A stretch of 49,501 bases of DNA from JBBQTQ01 sp038213135 (GTDB lineage: Bacteria > Actinomycetota > Thermoleophilia > Gaiellales > Gaiellaceae). The notes beneath the pieces were generated by a model. The model had not been told where the DNA came from and made no database searches. It saw nothing but the letters and a program-made list of their open reading frames with translations. The DNA is taken from the NCBI GenBank assembly GCA_038213135.1, contig JBBQTQ010000004.1, positions 1 to 49,501 of the forward strand, written 5' to 3'. Both the position numbers and the translations under genes were made by a program. How positions within the stretch are numbered: the first letter of the stretch is position 1; each line of letters starts with the position of its first letter. Below, piece by piece: positions 38,904 to 46,862 of this stretch.

Positions 38904-40366
38904 AGGAGCTTCTCCAGTCGCTCGCGCGAGCACTCGTCGCGGAGCGCGTCACCTCGCTCTTCGGGATCTGCGGGAGCGGCGCGTCGCTCGAGCTGATCGG
39001 GGCGCTCGACGAGCTGGACGTGCCCTATTTCGACACGTGCCACGAGGCGTCGGCCGCGCTGATGGCGGGTGAGTACGGCCGGCAGACGGGAACGCTCGGC
39101 GCCTCGCTCTCGATCAAGGGCCCCGGCCTCGCGAACATGCTGCCCGGGATCCTGGCCAACTTCTACGAGCTCCGCCCCTCGCTGAGCATCTCGGAGGCCT
39201 ACGGCCCGGGCGAGTCGCGGCTGCACAAGCGGCTCGACCAGCAGCTCGCAACCTCGTTCTGCACGAAGGCGTACGCCGGTCTCGGCGACCCCGCTTCGAC
39301 TGTCGCCGCGCTCGGCGAGATCGCCTGGCGCGAGGCTCCGGGGCCCGTTCACCTCGACCTCGCCGGCGACGGCGGCATCCTCGAGCGGCCGAGCAACGCA
39401 ACTTCCTCCTGCGCCGGTAACACGGACTTCGCGGAGCGCGCTGCGCGACCGGTCGTGATCGCCGGCAGCCTCGCGGCGCGGTCCGACTGGGGCAGCCGCC
39501 TCGCCGATCTGCGGATCCCCGTCCTGACGACGGTCGCCGCGAAAGGAGTCCTCGACGAGCGGCTTCCGCACGCCGCCGGCATTTACACCGGCGCCGGCAA
39601 GTCACTCTCTCCCGAGGCGCAGATCCTCGCTCAGGCAGACCTCGTCGTCGCCCTCGGGCTCCGGGAGGGCGAGCTGCTAGCCGCACCCCACTTCGACTGT
39701 CCGCTGGTCGAGGGCGACGAGGCGGCGCTGGACGCTCTCGCAGGCAAATCGTGGGGCCTCGACGTCGTCAGCTCAGCCGTGGAAGGAGTGCGCGAGTGGC
39801 TGACGCGCGACGAGTGGCTGCCGGGCGCGCTCTACGCGCAGCTTCCCGCGACGCTCGGTGACGACGTGCGCCTCGCCGTCGACACGGGCTTCTTCTGCAC
39901 CGTCGCCGAGCACGTCTGGCAGGCGACCCGGCCGCTCGGGTTCATCGCCAGCGCGAACGGCCGCTTCATGGGCACCGCCCTGCCGGCCGCGATCGGCGCC
40001 GCCGTGGCGGACCGGGAGAACCCGGTCGTCTGCGCCGTGGGCGACGGCGGCATCCGGCCCTACGTCGCCGAGCTGAAGCTCGCGCTCGACGAGCGGCTGC
40101 CCTTGCTCGTCCTGCTGCTGAGCGACGGCCGTTACGGCAGCATTGGCAGCGCAGATGCGTCGGAACGGGCGCTCCGTCGCGCCACCGTCGTGCGGCGTCC
40201 GTCCTGGCACGCAGCCGTCGAGGGGATGGGCTGCCCGGCCGAGCGCGTCTCCTCGCTCGCTGACTTCGTGGCCGCCGTGCGCGGCTGGGACCGCAGCGGC
40301 CCGCTCTTTCTCGAGGCGTCGTTCGACCCGGAGGCGTACGCAGCGATGATCGAGGACGTCCGCTAG
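38900..40366 (+). CDS. Thiamine-diphosphate-dependent enzyme (acetolactate synthase/decarboxylase-like)
   Basis: 488 residues, GTG start; shorter than acetolactate synthase (about 550-600). The ThDP-activating Glu is Glu49 in FDTCHEASAALMAGEYG. The pyrophosphate/metal motif is GDG (381-383) and continues to SDGRYGS, where the usual Asn is Asp409. IKGPGLANMLPGILANFYEL is typical of the PYR domain. The middle domain (VVIAGSLAARSDWGSRLADL) is short, as in members without FAD. Such enzymes decarboxylate 2-keto acids or form C-C bonds. It may add a two-carbon branch to a sugar (as YerE does for yersiniose) or process a keto acid from the neighbouring dehydrogenase; both are speculative. Confidence 0.88.
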   Translation: MKELLQSLARALVAERVTSLFGICGSGASLELIGALDELDVPYFDTCHEASAALMAGEYGRQTGTLGASLSIKGPGLANMLPGILANFYELRPSLSISEAYGPGESRLHKRLDQQLATSFCTKAYAGLGDPASTVAALGEIAWREAPGPVHLDLAGDGGILERPSNATSSCAGNTDFAERAARPVVIAGSLAARSDWGSRLADLRIPVLTTVAAKGVLDERLPHAAGIYTGAGKSLSPEAQILAQADLVVALGLREGELLAAPHFDCPLVEGDEAALDALAGKSWGLDVVSSAVEGVREWLTRDEWLPGALYAQLPATLGDDVRLAVDTGFFCTVAEHVWQATRPLGFIASANGRFMGTALPAAIGAAVADRENPVVCAVGDGGIRPYVAELKLALDERLPLLVLLLSDGRYGSIGSADASERALRRATVVRRPSWHAAVEGMGCPAERVSSLADFVAAVRGWDRSGPLFLEASFDPEAYAAMIEDVR

Positions 40367-41391
40367 TGGCGTGTCCGCGGATCCTGATCGTGGGCGCCGG
40401 CTCGGCCGGGCGGCGCCACGCGCGCAACCTCGTCCAGCTCGGCGCAGAGGTGGCGTGCTTCGACCCTCGTGCGGACAGGCTCGCGCAGGCGGCGGAAGAG
40501 CTACCGGCCGGGACCGCGATCTACAGCTCCTGGGAGGAGGCGCTCGACTCGCGGGAGCAGACGACCGGCGCCGTCGTCGCGTCGCCCCCCGCCTTCCACG
40601 TCAAACAGGCAACCGCCCTCGTCGAGCGCGGCGTGCCGACGCTGCTCGAGAAGCCGGTCGCGCCGAACCTCGCTCCGGCGATGGCGCTTGCCGCCGCCGC
40701 CGAACGCGCGAAAACGCCCGTGCTGGTCGGCTATAGCTACCGTTGGTGGCCGCCGGTCCAGGAGCTGCGGCGCCTGCTCGCGGAGGGCCGCGTCGGGCGC
40801 GTCCGCCACGCGCGGCTCGTGATGAGCGCGCATCTCGCCGACTGGCATCCCTGGGAGCGCTATCAAGACTTCTTCATGGCGAGCAAGGAGCTCGGCGGCG
40901 GCGCGCTCCTCGACGAGAGCCATTTCGTCGACCTGATGCTTTGGCTGTTCGGCCTGCCGGAGTCGGTCATCGGGCGGGCGGAGAAGCTCAGCGACCTCGA
41001 GATCGAGACGGACGACAACGTCGACGTGCTCGCCGTCTACCCGGACAACTTGCGCGTCGCGATCCACCTTGATCTCTACGGGCGGCCGCACGAGCGCTCG
41101 GTGAGCGTGGTCGGCGAGCGCGGCACGCTGCAGTGGCTGCACGAGGGCAACCTCGTCCGCTTCTCGGACCAGGAAGCCGGCGGCTGGGAGACGACGACAT
41201 TCGAGTGCGAGCGGAACGAGATGTTCCTCGGCGAGGCGCGTGAGTTGCTCGAGCTGCTCCGCGGGGAGCGGGGAGATGGACTGACGTGCTCGCTCGCCGA
41301 CGGGGTCGACGTGCTCCGCTGCGTCGAGGCGATCCGCCGCAGCACGGCCACAGGCGAAGCAGTCGTCCTCGGAGCCGATGCTCGAGGGTAA
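40366..41391 (+). CDS. Gfo/Idh/MocA family oxidoreductase
   Basis: 341 residues; the GTG start shares its G with the preceding TAG. RILIVGAGSAGRRHARNLVQ is the nucleotide fold, TLLEKPVAPNLAPAM contains the EKP lysine, VGYSYRWWPPVQELRRLL follows, and the second domain has GGGALLDESHFVDLMLWLFG, where the usual GTH is DESH. The sequence is clearly different from the 21188 member. It probably oxidises or reduces one hydroxyl of the nonulosonate or of a precursor. The 3' end overlaps the NeuA-like gene by 14 bases. Confidence 0.9.
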   Translation: MACPRILIVGAGSAGRRHARNLVQLGAEVACFDPRADRLAQAAEELPAGTAIYSSWEEALDSREQTTGAVVASPPAFHVKQATALVERGVPTLLEKPVAPNLAPAMALAAAAERAKTPVLVGYSYRWWPPVQELRRLLAEGRVGRVRHARLVMSAHLADWHPWERYQDFFMASKELGGGALLDESHFVDLMLWLFGLPESVIGRAEKLSDLEIETDDNVDVLAVYPDNLRVAIHLDLYGRPHERSVSVVGERGTLQWLHEGNLVRFSDQEAGGWETTTFECERNEMFLGEARELLELLRGERGDGLTCSLADGVDVLRCVEAIRRSTATGEAVVLGADARG

Positions 41392-42106
41392 GCGCGTGCT
41401 CGCGGTCGTGCCGGCCCGGAGCGGCAGCCGCGGCATCCCCGGCAAGAACATGCGCAAGGTCGGCGGGCTCAGCCTGATCGCACGGGCCGCGCAAACCCTC
41501 GCCGCGCTCGATCTCGTCGACTACCGCGTGATCTCGACGGACTCGCCTGAGTACGCCGAGGAGGGACGCAAGTTCGGGCTCGCCGCGCCCTTCCTGCGGC
41601 CGTCCGAGCTGAGCACGGACACCGCCGGCGCGCTCGAGACCGTCCAGCACGCCCTCGGCCAGGTCGAGGCGGAGTCCGGTACGCGCTACGACGTGATCCT
41701 CGTAGTCGAGCCGACGAGCCCCTTGCGCATGCCTGCGGACCTGGAGGGCGCCACGCGGCTGCTCGTCGAATCCGGCGCCGACGCGGTCGTCACCGTCAGC
41801 CCCCTGCCGGGCAAGGCGCACCCGCTGAAGGTGCTGCGCGTCGACAACGGCCTGCTGACCCACTTTCTCCCCGAGGGCCGCAGCGTCGCAAACCGCCAGG
41901 AGCTCGAGAGGCTCTACTGGCGTAATGGCGTCTGCTACGCCCTCACGCGCGAGTGCCTGCTGGAGCAGCAGACCTATTTCGGCGCCCGAACGCTGCCCTA
42001 CGCGATCGAGCGCGAGATCGTCAACATCGACGAGCCCTGGGAGCTCGAGCGGGCGCGGTTCCTGGCGGGCGAAGAGGGCCTCGGTTCAAGAAATTCCGGC
42101 TGCTAG
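41378..42106 (+). CDS. neuA: CMP-nonulosonate (acylneuraminate) cytidylyltransferase, NeuA/LegF-like
   Basis: 242 residues. VLAVVPARSGSRGIPGKNMRKVGG is the CTP-binding P-loop-like signature of CMP-sugar synthetases. ISTDSPEYAEEGRKFGLAAPFLRP, ILVVEPTSPLRMPADLEGA and NGVCYALTRECLL complete the pattern. It activates a nonulosonic acid with CTP, ready for a glycosyltransferase. It starts within the Gfo/Idh gene. NeuA, NeuB and NeuC are all present, but no LegB/LegC/LegH- or PseB/PseC-like genes lie in the window, so the exact acid is open. Confidence 0.92.
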   Translation: MLEGKRVLAVVPARSGSRGIPGKNMRKVGGLSLIARAAQTLAALDLVDYRVISTDSPEYAEEGRKFGLAAPFLRPSELSTDTAGALETVQHALGQVEAESGTRYDVILVVEPTSPLRMPADLEGATRLLVESGADAVVTVSPLPGKAHPLKVLRVDNGLLTHFLPEGRSVANRQELERLYWRNGVCYALTRECLLEQQTYFGARTLPYAIEREIVNIDEPWELERARFLAGEEGLGSRNSGC

Positions 42107-42118
42107 GGTGGCCGTTGT

Positions 42119-43837
42119 TTGAGCGGCACGCTTGAGACGTGGACGCGCCGAATCGGGCGCCGGGCTCGCGCGATCGCGATCGACGTTCGAGCCCCTCGCG
42201 CACTGCTTGCACACCGGCGGGAGCTCCGGCGGCTGCTTGCCGAGCGTCCGTTCCTGGCCGACGACCTGAGGAGGCTCGAGCCCCCGGACGCAAGGCGCAT
42301 CCTCCTGATCAGCCTCAGCGGCAACCGCGAGCAGGTCCGTTTCGAGGCCGTCCTCACCAAGGTGCTGCAGCTGCGCGGCGCGGTCGTCCACACGCTGACC
42401 TTCCGCTCGGCCCGCCGGGACGTGCGCGAGGCGCGGGCGATGAGGGCGGGGCGCCTGGTCTTCTATGAGGACTTCGCGCCGGCCGGAATGGAGTGGGACC
42501 CGGCCGTGCTGGGCGATCTCCGCACCGTTCACGACTTCAAGACGTTCACGTACCGCGGCGCGCGCGTCGGACGGCAGGCACTCTCGACCGTGGTCCGCTC
42601 CTCGCACGAGCCGCGGATCGACATCGACTCGCCGGCGGTGCGCGCCCGCATTGCACACGCGATCGAGTACGCGATCGAGGGGGTGTTCGTCGCTGAAGCG
42701 GTGCTCGACAAGACGGCGCCGGATCTGTTGCTGATGACGGAGCGCGGCTACGCAGGCCTTGGCTCGGTCTTCGACGTGGCGCTCACCCGCGGCATTCCGG
42801 TCGTCCAGTTCAGCCTCTCCCACCGCGACGACGCGTTCTTCCTCAAGCGCTACCACACGCCCGAGGAACGCGACCTGGCTCCACGCTCGCTGGCCTCTGA
42901 GACCTGGCAGCGGCTGCTCGCCGACGGTCTGACGCCGGCGCGCGAGCAGGCCCTCGAGGAGGAGCTCGACGCGCTCGAGCAGGGGAAGTGGTTCCTGGCG
43001 AGGCGGGTACGCCACTCGGAGACGTCTCGGTCTTCTGACGAGCTGCGCGCGAAGCTCGGCCTCGACGGCCAGCGCAAGGTCGCTGTCCTATTCCCGCACG
43101 TCCTCTGGGACGCGAGCATGTTCTACGGCCGCGACGTCTATCCGGACCAGGGCCGCTGGTTCGCGGAGACGATCAGGCTCGCCGCTCAGGACGATCGAGT
43201 CCAGTGGCTGATCAAGCTCCATCCGGCGCTGCTTTGGAAGCTCGGCATGGACGGGATCCGCGAACAGCCCGTGGAGCTCGAGATCATCCGAGCAACGGTC
43301 GGCGAGCTGCCGCCGCACATGCAACTCCTGCCCCCTGAGGTGGACGTCCGGAACGCGGACCTGTTCCGGATCGCCGACGTCGGAATCACGATCCGGGGCA
43401 CGGTCGGGATGGAGCTGCCGCCGCTCGGGATCCCGGTGATCACCGCCGGCACCAGCGACTACTCGGGCCGAGGCTTCACCATCGACGCCGCGACGCCGGA
43501 GGAGTACGAGGCGAACGTTCGCGCGATCCCTGACCTCGATCGCCTGACCCCCGACGAGGTCCGCAAGGCCAAGCTCTACAGCTACGGGATCTTTTGCGCG
43601 CGCCCCTGGCGGTTCGAGAGCTTCGCCATCGACTTCCTGCCGCTGAACGAGGCAGGCGACACGCTCGGATACCGCTTTCGGTTCGACATCGCCACGCCCG
43701 CGGAACTCCGGCAGGCCGGCGACCTCTCGCGGTTCGCCTCGTGGGTACTCGAGTCCGACGAGCCCGATTACGTCGAAGAGGACACGCCGGCGGCGGCGCT
43801 CGAGGAGGAAGACTCCCTCGCGGCCGCCGGCTCCTGA
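42119..43837 (+). CDS. Capsule biosynthesis protein, KpsC/KpsS-like (possible nonulosonate glycosyltransferase)
   Basis: 572 residues; the start is probably the TTG at 42119. TAGGGT at 42104-42109 (overlapping the NeuA stop) could be a -10 box. An Arg-rich helical N-terminus is followed by LLISLSGNREQVRFEAVL, VFVAEAVLDKTAPDLLLMTE, then a second half with VAVLFPHVLWDASMFYGRD, VQWLIKLHPALLW and ADVGITIRGTVGMELPPLG, the HP and GTxxxE patterns of capsule-type GT-B enzymes (KpsC/S beta-Kdo transferases, CDP-glycerol transferases). A transferase using the CMP-nonulosonate made upstream is likely but unproven. The C-terminal 25 residues are Glu/Ala rich. Confidence 0.72.
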   Translation: MSGTLETWTRRIGRRARAIAIDVRAPRALLAHRRELRRLLAERPFLADDLRRLEPPDARRILLISLSGNREQVRFEAVLTKVLQLRGAVVHTLTFRSARRDVREARAMRAGRLVFYEDFAPAGMEWDPAVLGDLRTVHDFKTFTYRGARVGRQALSTVVRSSHEPRIDIDSPAVRARIAHAIEYAIEGVFVAEAVLDKTAPDLLLMTERGYAGLGSVFDVALTRGIPVVQFSLSHRDDAFFLKRYHTPEERDLAPRSLASETWQRLLADGLTPAREQALEEELDALEQGKWFLARRVRHSETSRSSDELRAKLGLDGQRKVAVLFPHVLWDASMFYGRDVYPDQGRWFAETIRLAAQDDRVQWLIKLHPALLWKLGMDGIREQPVELEIIRATVGELPPHMQLLPPEVDVRNADLFRIADVGITIRGTVGMELPPLGIPVITAGTSDYSGRGFTIDAATPEEYEANVRAIPDLDRLTPDEVRKAKLYSYGIFCARPWRFESFAIDFLPLNEAGDTLGYRFRFDIATPAELRQAGDLSRFASWVLESDEPDYVEEDTPAAALEEEDSLAAAGS

Positions 43838-43850
43838 AAACGCAGAGCCC

Positions 43851-44684
43851 TTGCCGACCGCGTTCTCAGGGCGCGACATTGCCATCGTCGTCTCGCGGCC
43901 GCATCTGAAGCTGACAGACGACGAGTGCATCTCGCTCCGGCACCTGACGCATTTCCTCGGCGAGTACGATCGGTATCTCGTCGGCCCCCGGAGCGTCCGG
44001 GGAACGCTCGAGGGCTTCGAGACCCGCCGGTTTCCCGACAAGTACTTCCGCAGCCATCGAGCGAATTCCGCGCTTTTCGTGACGCGCGATCTCTACTCGG
44101 CTTTCGCCGAGTACAAGTTCATCCTCGTCTACGAACTCGACGCTCTCGTGTTCTCGAACCGGCTGCTCGAGTGGTGTAAACGCGGCTTCGACTTCGTCGG
44201 CGCGCCCTGGCTCTACGTCGATTGGCTGGAAGGTCCGCCCCGGGTCGGTAACGGCGGCTTCTCCCTGCGGAGGGTGGAGGCGTTCCTCGAGGTCTTCGAC
44301 TCCGAGGAGTACTGGCTCGACCCGGAGGAGTACTGGCGCACCTTTTGGGGGCATCGGGCGGCTCCGCTCCGCTGGCTGAACCTGCCGCGCGGGCACCTGA
44401 AGCGACTGCGGCGGTTCAACGGCGTGAGCTGGGAGACGAGGCGCTGGATCAAGGGCTCGAACACAACCGAGAAATACGGCTGGCACGAAGACGTGTTCTG
44501 GTCGTTCGAAGCGCCGCGCTACGACCCGAGCTTCCGGATCGCAAGCGTCGAGGAGGCGCTCCGCTTCTCCTTCGAGGCGGCGCCCAGGCGGTGCCTGGAG
44601 CTGACCGGAGGCGAGCTACCGTTCGGTTGCCACGCCTGGAATCGGTACGACCGCGCGTTCTGGGAGCCGTACCTCCTCCGGTAG
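43851..44684 (+). CDS. DUF5672 family protein (putative glycosyltransferase)
   Basis: 277 residues from a TTG at 43851. The DUF5672 hallmarks are YKFILVYELDALVFSNRLLEW (YQLDAxVF in other members), CKRGFDFVGAPWLYVDWLEG and RVGNGGFSLRRVEAFLE, followed by HEDVFWSFEAPRYDPSF. The GT-A-like LDA (for DxD) and the ED motif suggest a transferase. No signal peptide or membrane helix is visible. It is next to the KpsC/KpsS-like gene and just upstream of exporter 2, so it probably adds one residue of the glycan exported by that transporter. Function in the family is not firmly established. Confidence 0.82.
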   Translation: MPTAFSGRDIAIVVSRPHLKLTDDECISLRHLTHFLGEYDRYLVGPRSVRGTLEGFETRRFPDKYFRSHRANSALFVTRDLYSAFAEYKFILVYELDALVFSNRLLEWCKRGFDFVGAPWLYVDWLEGPPRVGNGGFSLRRVEAFLEVFDSEEYWLDPEEYWRTFWGHRAAPLRWLNLPRGHLKRLRRFNGVSWETRRWIKGSNTTEKYGWHEDVFWSFEAPRYDPSFRIASVEEALRFSFEAAPRRCLELTGGELPFGCHAWNRYDRAFWEPYLLR

Positions 44685-44708
44685 GCGAATGCGCGTGGCC
44701 TCCATGGG

Positions 44709-44714
44709 TACGCT
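44709..44714 (+). promoter_or_regulatory. Possible -10 element (TACGCT) of a leaderless transcript for exporter 2
   Basis: TACGCT is followed by exactly six bases (GGCGAG) and then the ATG at 44721, so a transcript could begin on the start codon. It also follows the TAnnnT pattern. GCGTGG lies at the -35 distance but is not consensus. The gap to the previous stop is 36 bases. Confidence 0.35.
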
Positions 44715-44720
44715 GGCGAG

Positions 44721-45578
44721 ATGGCAAGCGACGAGGCGCTGACCGCGCGAGCCCCGGTCTACGTCGTCCAGCGCACGAGCGGATGGGGCGGGCTCGGGCG
44801 AGACCTGCGGGAGCTCTGGCAGCAGCGCGAGCTTCTGCTCACGTTCACGAAGCGAACGGTGGTCGTGCGCTACAAGCAGACCGTGCTGGGAATCGGCTGG
44901 GCGATCCTGCAGCCGTTCTTCCTGATGGTGGTCTTCGCCCTGTTCTTCAACCGGCTCGGCCACGCCTCCTCCGCCGGCATCCCCTATCCGATCTTTGCGT
45001 ACGCCGGGCTGCTTCCCTGGACGTTCTTTGCAACGTCGATGACACAGGCGGCCCAGAGCCTCGTGAACAACCAGCACATGCTCCGCAAGATCTACTTTCC
45101 GCGCCTCATCTTCCCGATCTCGACGATCTTGACCGCACTGGTCGATCTTGCCGTAGCGTCCTCACTTCTCTTCGGGATGATGACGTATTACGGGGTCTAC
45201 CCCGAGGCGATCCGACTGGTCGCGTTGCCTGCGATCGTTCTGCTGGCGGTCGTGACCGCGCTCGGAATCGGACTCTGGCTGTCTGCGCTTAACGTCGCAT
45301 ACCGCGATGTCCAGTACGTCGTTCCCTTCCTTGCGCAGGCGTGGCTTTTTGCAACCCCCGCGGTCTACGTCGGAACAACCTTCTCGAAGCCGTGGTCGAC
45401 GGTTCTCGGGCTCAATCCGATGCAGGGCGTCGTCGCAAGCTTTCGCTGGTCGCTCCTCGGCTCAGCACGCCCGCCGGGACTCATGCTGGCCGTCTCGGCA
45501 GCCGTCGGAGCAGTGCTGCTCACATCGGGAATCGTTTTCTTCCGGCGCCTCGAGCGCTCCTTCGCGGACATCGTCTAA
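44721..45578 (+). CDS. ABC-2 type polysaccharide exporter permease (Wzm-like), exporter 2
   Basis: 285 residues. LGRDLRELWQQRELLLTFTKRTVVVRYKQTVLGIGWA corresponds to the interfacial segment (shared RYKQT-LG-W with exporter 1). AGLLPWTFFATSMTQAAQSLV, KIYFPRLIFPISTILTALVD, GLWLSALNVAYRDVQYVVPF and LNPMQGVVASFRWSLLG align with the permease at 32658. Six helices are evident. It pairs with the ATPase gene 3 bases downstream. It may serve a second glycan. Confidence 0.93.
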   Translation: MASDEALTARAPVYVVQRTSGWGGLGRDLRELWQQRELLLTFTKRTVVVRYKQTVLGIGWAILQPFFLMVVFALFFNRLGHASSAGIPYPIFAYAGLLPWTFFATSMTQAAQSLVNNQHMLRKIYFPRLIFPISTILTALVDLAVASSLLFGMMTYYGVYPEAIRLVALPAIVLLAVVTALGIGLWLSALNVAYRDVQYVVPFLAQAWLFATPAVYVGTTFSKPWSTVLGLNPMQGVVASFRWSLLGSARPPGLMLAVSAAVGAVLLTSGIVFFRRLERSFADIV

Positions 45579-45581
45579 AGC

Positions 45582-46862
45582 ATGAGCGATGTCGCTGTCA
45601 GCGCGGAAGGGCTCTACAAGCGTTACCGCATCGGCCAGCGCGGCAACTATCGCGTGCTCCGAGACGTGTTAGCCGAGGCCATCAAACTTCCCGTTCGTGC
45701 GCGGAGCGGCACGGCCCACGAGTCCGCGCGCTACCTCTGGGCGCTGAATGACGTCTCCTTCGAGGTCGCCGAGGGCGAGATCCTCGGCATCATCGGCCCG
45801 AATGGCGCCGGGAAAAGCACGCTGCTCAAGATCCTCTCGCGCATCACCGAGCCGACAGAAGGAGTCGCCAAGCTCTACGGGCGCGTCGGTGCCCTCCTCG
45901 AGGTCGGCACCGGCTTTCATCTCGAGCTGACCGGGCGCGAGAACGTCTTCCTCAACGGGACGATCCTCGGCATGCGTCGCACGGAGATCGTGGCGAAGTT
46001 CGACGAGATCGTCGAGTTCGCCGGCGTCCAGCGTCACATCGACACGCCGCTCAAGTTCTACTCGAGCGGCATGCAGGTGAGACTGGGGTTCGCGATCGCC
46101 GCGTTCCTCGAGCCCGAGATCCTGGTTGTCGACGAAGTCCTCACCGTGGGCGACCTGGCATTCCAGGAGCGGTGCCTCGGGAAGATGGGAGAAGTCGCGA
46201 GCGGAGGGCGCACGGTCCTCTTCGTCAGTCACAACATGTCGGCGATCCTCGCGCGCTGCCCCCGCTCCTTGCTCCTGGAGGCAGGGAAGCTCGTCTACGA
46301 CGGGCCCAGCGAGGAGTCTGTCGCGCGCTATGTCTCGGCCTCCCAGATGACGGGCGGCGCCTGGCTGACGGAGCGGCGCAAGCGGAAAGGCACGGGCTCT
46401 GCCCGCATCACCAGCCTTCGCCTCGAAGACACCTCGGGAAACCTTTGCCCGTCGCCCGCCACAGGCCAGACGGTGCGCTTCGTCCTCGACTACGAGGCGC
46501 AGCCGGGGGCGAATCTGAAGGAGCTCGTCGTCAACATCGTCATCTCGGAGCACGGAGGGCGAGGGCTCCTCTCGTTTATGAGCCAGGTTGCCGGCCCCGG
46601 CCTCCGGGATGTCCCTCGCGTGGGACGCGTCTACTGCTCGGTGCCGCAGTTGCCGTTGATGCCCGGGCACTACAACGTCAAGTGCCTGATGGTCCTAGGA
46701 TCGGAGGTTGCGGACAAGGTGCACCAGGCGGGGAGCCTGATCGTCTCCGAGGGCGACTTCTTCGGAACCGACCGCCTGCCGCCGCACGCGGACTACTACG
46801 GCCCTGTGCTCGTCGCTCAGGACTGGTCGGTGGAGCCGTTAGCGGAATCGGCTGCGATCTAA
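45582..46862 (+). CDS. ABC-type polysaccharide exporter ATPase with C-terminal glycan-binding domain (Wzt-like), exporter 2
   Basis: 426 residues. Walker A GPNGAGKSTLLKIL, Q-loop region LLEVGTGFHLELTGRENVFL, signature YSSGMQVRLGFAIAAF, Walker B PEILVVDEVLTVGD and switch VSHNMSAI are intact. From about residue 260, a beta-rich domain of the Wzt C-terminal type follows (RITSLRLEDTSGNLCPSP ... VRFVLDYEAQPGANLKELVV). The ATPase halves of exporters 1 and 2 are closely alike, but the C-terminal domains are poorly alike, as expected if they recognise different polymer ends. The 3' end overlaps the convergent GT4 by 24 bases. Confidence 0.93.
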   Translation: MSDVAVSAEGLYKRYRIGQRGNYRVLRDVLAEAIKLPVRARSGTAHESARYLWALNDVSFEVAEGEILGIIGPNGAGKSTLLKILSRITEPTEGVAKLYGRVGALLEVGTGFHLELTGRENVFLNGTILGMRRTEIVAKFDEIVEFAGVQRHIDTPLKFYSSGMQVRLGFAIAAFLEPEILVVDEVLTVGDLAFQERCLGKMGEVASGGRTVLFVSHNMSAILARCPRSLLLEAGKLVYDGPSEESVARYVSASQMTGGAWLTERRKRKGTGSARITSLRLEDTSGNLCPSPATGQTVRFVLDYEAQPGANLKELVVNIVISEHGGRGLLSFMSQVAGPGLRDVPRVGRVYCSVPQLPLMPGHYNVKCLMVLGSEVADKVHQAGSLIVSEGDFFGTDRLPPHADYYGPVLVAQDWSVEPLAESAAI

